Positions 61,830 through 64,000 of a stretch of 64,000 nt of DNA are shown here, one piece after another; within the stretch, counting starts at the first letter, position 1, and each line of letters opens with the position of its first letter. Location of the stretch: assembly GCA_934190785.1 (NCBI GenBank), contig CAKPTA010000001.1, positions 124,001-188,000 of the forward strand, written 5' to 3'. The translations under genes and the position numbers were made by a program. Source of the DNA: an uncultured Bacilli bacterium. Its GTDB lineage: Bacteria; Bacillota_I; Bacilli_A; RF39; UBA660. Under the pieces are notes generated by a model, which saw only the letters and a list, made by a program, of their open reading frames with translations, made no database searches and was not told the origin of the DNA.

Positions 61830-62876
61830 ATGACATTAATTTATTTTATAATTGTTCTTGGTGTTACTGTTTTAATTCATGAATTTGGGCATTTTATATT
61901 TGCTAAAAAAGCAGGTGTTTATGTTTATGAATTTTCAATAGGTATGGGGCCAAAATTGTTTAGTTTTAAAAGAAAAAATGATGAGACTGTTTATTCTATT
62001 CGTTTGTTTCCAATTGGAGGATTTGTCAGTATGGCTGGGGAAGATATGGAAGATAAACAAGGGGAGAACAGTGTTCCAAGTGATAGACAACTTTGTAATA
62101 AGCCATGGATCAATCGTTTTATGACGATTATAGCGGGGGTTTTATTTAATTTTCTTTTAGCGTTTGTTATTCTTTTTGTTATTGGACTTGTAAATGGATC
62201 TAATATAGGTAAGACATATGTTGCTGATGTTGAAGAAGATTACCCAGCATATAACATACTATTTGAGGGTGATGAAATAACTGCTATTAATGGTAAAAAA
62301 ATTAATAATGCTGAGAGATTAGCGCTTGAGTTACAAGTTAATTCTGGAGAAGAAATAAGTTTAATTGTTAAATCGAAGTCTGGAGATATAAGAACAGAAA
62401 AAATAACTCCTAAAAAGATTGAAGATGGTAAAAATACAAGTTATTTATATGGGTTCTCAATAACAACAAATGTAAAATATGGTTTTTTTGAAGCAATAAA
62501 ATATGCATTTGTTAAAATATATAATTTATTAGAACAAATGGTTTTAATTATTGTATATTTATGTACTGGCAAGTTAAGTTTAAATAGTTTATCTGGTCCA
62601 ATTGGAATATTTAAAATTGTCGATGAATCAGCTAAAGCAGGAATTCTTTCAATTCTTTATTTGATATCTTATTTATGTATTAATGTAGGGTTCATTAATT
62701 TAATTCCACTTCCTGCATTTGATGGTGGAAGGGCACTTTTCTTAGTTATTGAAAAAATAAAGGGATCCAGAGTTAAGCCAGAAATAGAAAATACAATTCA
62801 TTCAGTTGGATTTATATTACTTATGATTTTGATGATTGTTGTTTCTTGGAATGATATTCTAAGAATATTTAGTTAG
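61830..62876 (+). CDS. rseP: RseP/RasP-type site-2 protease
   Basis: This 348-residue intramembrane M50 protease has VLIHEFGHFIFAKKAGVYVYEFSIGMGPKLF with the zinc HExxH in the first helix, one PDZ domain (YPAYNILFEGDEITAINGKKINN), and NLIPLPAFDGGR with the third ligand. RasP in Bacillus cuts anti-sigma factors and signal peptides. AAGAGGGCG precedes the ATG. It ends the uppS-cdsA-rseP run with a good terminator. The missing dxr hints that isoprenoid genes are arranged elsewhere. Confidence 0.95.
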   Translation: MTLIYFIIVLGVTVLIHEFGHFIFAKKAGVYVYEFSIGMGPKLFSFKRKNDETVYSIRLFPIGGFVSMAGEDMEDKQGENSVPSDRQLCNKPWINRFMTIIAGVLFNFLLAFVILFVIGLVNGSNIGKTYVADVEEDYPAYNILFEGDEITAINGKKINNAERLALELQVNSGEEISLIVKSKSGDIRTEKITPKKIEDGKNTSYLYGFSITTNVKYGFFEAIKYAFVKIYNLLEQMVLIIVYLCTGKLSLNSLSGPIGIFKIVDESAKAGILSILYLISYLCINVGFINLIPLPAFDGGRALFLVIEKIKGSRVKPEIENTIHSVGFILLMILMIVVSWNDILRIFS

Positions 62877-62878
62877 TT

Positions 62879-62907
62879 GAAGACTTTATGCAGGTCTTCT
62901 TTTTTTA
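62879..62907 (+). terminator. Terminator after rseP
   Basis: GAAGAC pairs with GTCTTC over a 9-nt loop, then T7. Confidence 0.75.
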
Positions 62908-62937
62908 TGTGAAGAAAGATATAGTAGGAGGTGAGTT

Positions 62938-63639
62938 ATGAAAAATAGGCTTGAAAATTTATTAAAATACAAATTCTATATTATTATGGGAGCTTTACTC
63001 ATTTTGTTTTTAATTATTTTTAGTGGAATGTTTATGGTACATGCATCTAGTAGTGATACTACTGTTTCAATAGAAGATACAAATCAAAGTGAAATTAAAG
63101 ATGAAAAAGAAGAGATAAGTGAGATTGTTGTTGATGTAAAAGGTGCGGTTAACATGCCTGGCGTTTACCATATGCAGAGTAATAGTTATGTATATCAAGC
63201 AATAGAAGCAGCAGGAGGACTTTTAGATACTGCTGATACAAGTGTTTTAAATTTGAGTAAACATTTAAGCGATAGTATGGTTATTATTATATATACAAAA
63301 GAAGAAGTGGCTTTATCTAAAACAGCAAATGAAAAAGTAAAATATGTAGAAGTTAATATTCCATGTGTTTGTCCCGATAATATGAATGATGCATGTATTG
63401 AAAAAAATAATTCTGATAGTGATGCTAATAATAGTAAGAATGATGATAGGCTCATAAATATTAATGAGGCAACACTAGAAGAACTATTGAAACTTGATGG
63501 GATTGGTGCATCGAAAGCATCTGCAATTATTGAATATAGAATTCAAATGGGATCATTTAAAAAAATCGATGACATTTTAAATGTAAGTGGCATTGGGGAT
63601 GCACTATTTGAGAAAATCAAAAATAAGATTACTATTTAA
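62938..63639 (+). CDS. comEA: Competence DNA receptor ComEA
   Basis: This 233-residue protein has one N-terminal helix (FYIIMGALLILFLIIFSGMF), a SLBB domain (VDVKGAVNMPGVYHMQSNSYVYQAIEAAGGLLD), a Ser/Asn/Asp linker and a C-terminal helix-hairpin-helix pair (ININEATLEELLKLDGIGASKASAIIEYR, DILNVSGIGDALFEKIKN). ComEA binds double-stranded DNA outside the membrane and hands it to ComEC. AGGAGGTGAG precedes the ATG. Its end overlaps the probable comEC start by 32 bp. It suggests natural transformation machinery, although no pilus genes are here. Confidence 0.93.
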   Translation: MKNRLENLLKYKFYIIMGALLILFLIIFSGMFMVHASSSDTTVSIEDTNQSEIKDEKEEISEIVVDVKGAVNMPGVYHMQSNSYVYQAIEAAGGLLDTADTSVLNLSKHLSDSMVIIIYTKEEVALSKTANEKVKYVEVNIPCVCPDNMNDACIEKNNSDSDANNSKNDDRLININEATLEELLKLDGIGASKASAIIEYRIQMGSFKKIDDILNVSGIGDALFEKIKNKITI

Positions 63640-64000
63640 AATATTTATTTTTATATGTATTTTAATATATATTTTATATTCTTTTTATACTAGAGAAGAT
63701 AATAGTAAGTATACTAATAAAGATACAATAATTATAGGAAAAGTAACTTTAATTAAACAAAATGATGATTATATTAGAATGGAAATACGTGCTAAGGAAA
63801 AAATACTTGGAACATACTATTTTAAGAATGATATCAATGTAAGTGATATAAATTTAGGGGATACTTTTTTATTCGAAGGAAGTTTAGATAAAGCGGCTAG
63901 TGCTACTACAAATAATACTTTTTCATACCATAACTATTTACTTTCTAAAAAAATTTATTGGACTTATACTATAAATAAATTTACTTTGATAAAGAAGAAT
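63608..64000 (+). CDS. comEC: ComEC DNA channel, N-terminal part (partial)
   Basis: The frame stays open from TTG 63608 to the window end (131 codons). It starts with a basic segment and membrane helix (LLFKIFIFICILIYILYSFYT) and then an OB-like region (IIIGKVTLIKQ, GTYYFKNDINVSDINLGDTFLFEGSL). The NTFSYHNYLLSKKIYWTY segment resembles the ComEC N-terminal domain. ComEC forms the channel that imports single-stranded DNA. The TTG start follows GGGGATG within comEA and is tentative. The competence and lactamase domains lie past the window. Confidence 0.8.
   Translation, partial: MRKSKIRLLFKIFIFICILIYILYSFYTREDNSKYTNKDTIIIGKVTLIKQNDDYIRMEIRAKEKILGTYYFKNDINVSDINLGDTFLFEGSLDKAASATTNNTFSYHNYLLSKKIYWTYTINKFTLIKKN

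Overview
The window is a gene-dense, very AT-rich stretch of bacterial chromosome, read with the standard bacterial code (TGG for Trp, TGA as stop). Gene content and order point to Bacillota, most likely an uncultured gut lineage of the Bacilli near Erysipelotrichales or RF39. Several blocks follow Bacillus subtilis order: rpsO-pnp; alaS-ireB-ruvX-yrzB-mltG-trmR-trhP1-trhP2-greA; radC-mreC-mreD-spoIVFA-spoIVFB-rplU-prp-rpmA-obgE; rpsB-tsf...frr...uppS-cdsA-rseP; nusB-xseA-xseB-spoIVB. SpoIVFA, SpoIVFB, SpoIVB and two CotF-like coat proteins suggest a spore former. The lineage cannot be named from this window alone.

Layout: 1-3.9 kb holds the uvrC end, rpsO, a small unknown gene, pnp and a HIT hydrolase. 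4.0-10.7 kb is accessory: an 874-residue unknown protein, a cold-shock-like protein, a prepilin/FGE-fold protein with a hypermutated C-terminus, and two HExxH proteins. 10.7-25.5 kb carries miaA, a DUF368 transporter, VanZ, an AI-2E protein, two P-loop kinases, a compact alaS, a lytic transglycosylase broken by one stop codon, a dNTPase, and the ireB-to-trhP2 block with a third HExxH protein inserted. 25.5-38.5 kb carries greA, tig, a C/H/D protein, coat proteins, proS, the mre/spoIVF/ribosomal/obgE block, truB and a cysteine desulfurase. 38.5-50 kb has a GT-C glycosyltransferase, two tRNAs, cysS, a YugP-type peptidase, miaB, mutL and zinc-ribbon membrane proteins. 50-64 kb has an RNase J with a degenerate active site, rpoD, rpsB with an added Rho_N-like tail, tsf, a 515-bp accessory gap, a membrane protein, frr, nusB-xseAB, spoIVB, uppS, cdsA, rseP, comEA and the start of comEC.

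The most striking locus is 6.93-8.64 kb. A class III prepilin-like protein ends in an FGE/C-type-lectin fold whose last ~50 codons are strongly adenine-depleted (18 A in 120 nt, against 46 in the preceding 120 nt) and end in a GC-rich GFR motif followed by a hairpin. This is the signature of a diversity-generating retroelement (DGR) variable region. No reverse transcriptase or template repeat is in the window, so it would be served in trans. Its promoter has ten G residues between a perfect TTGACA and an extended -10, a layout typical of slippage-driven phase variation. The same ~51-bp element recurs at 55.4 kb ahead of another surface-type protein. The combination suggests a surface protein that can be switched on and off and also hypermutated.

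Transcription is compact. Many intrinsic terminators contain the stop codon of the gene they end, and new promoters (usually an extended TGnTATAAT -10) and a GGTGAT-type ribosome site follow within a few tens of bases. All terminators, promoters and leaders were read by eye.
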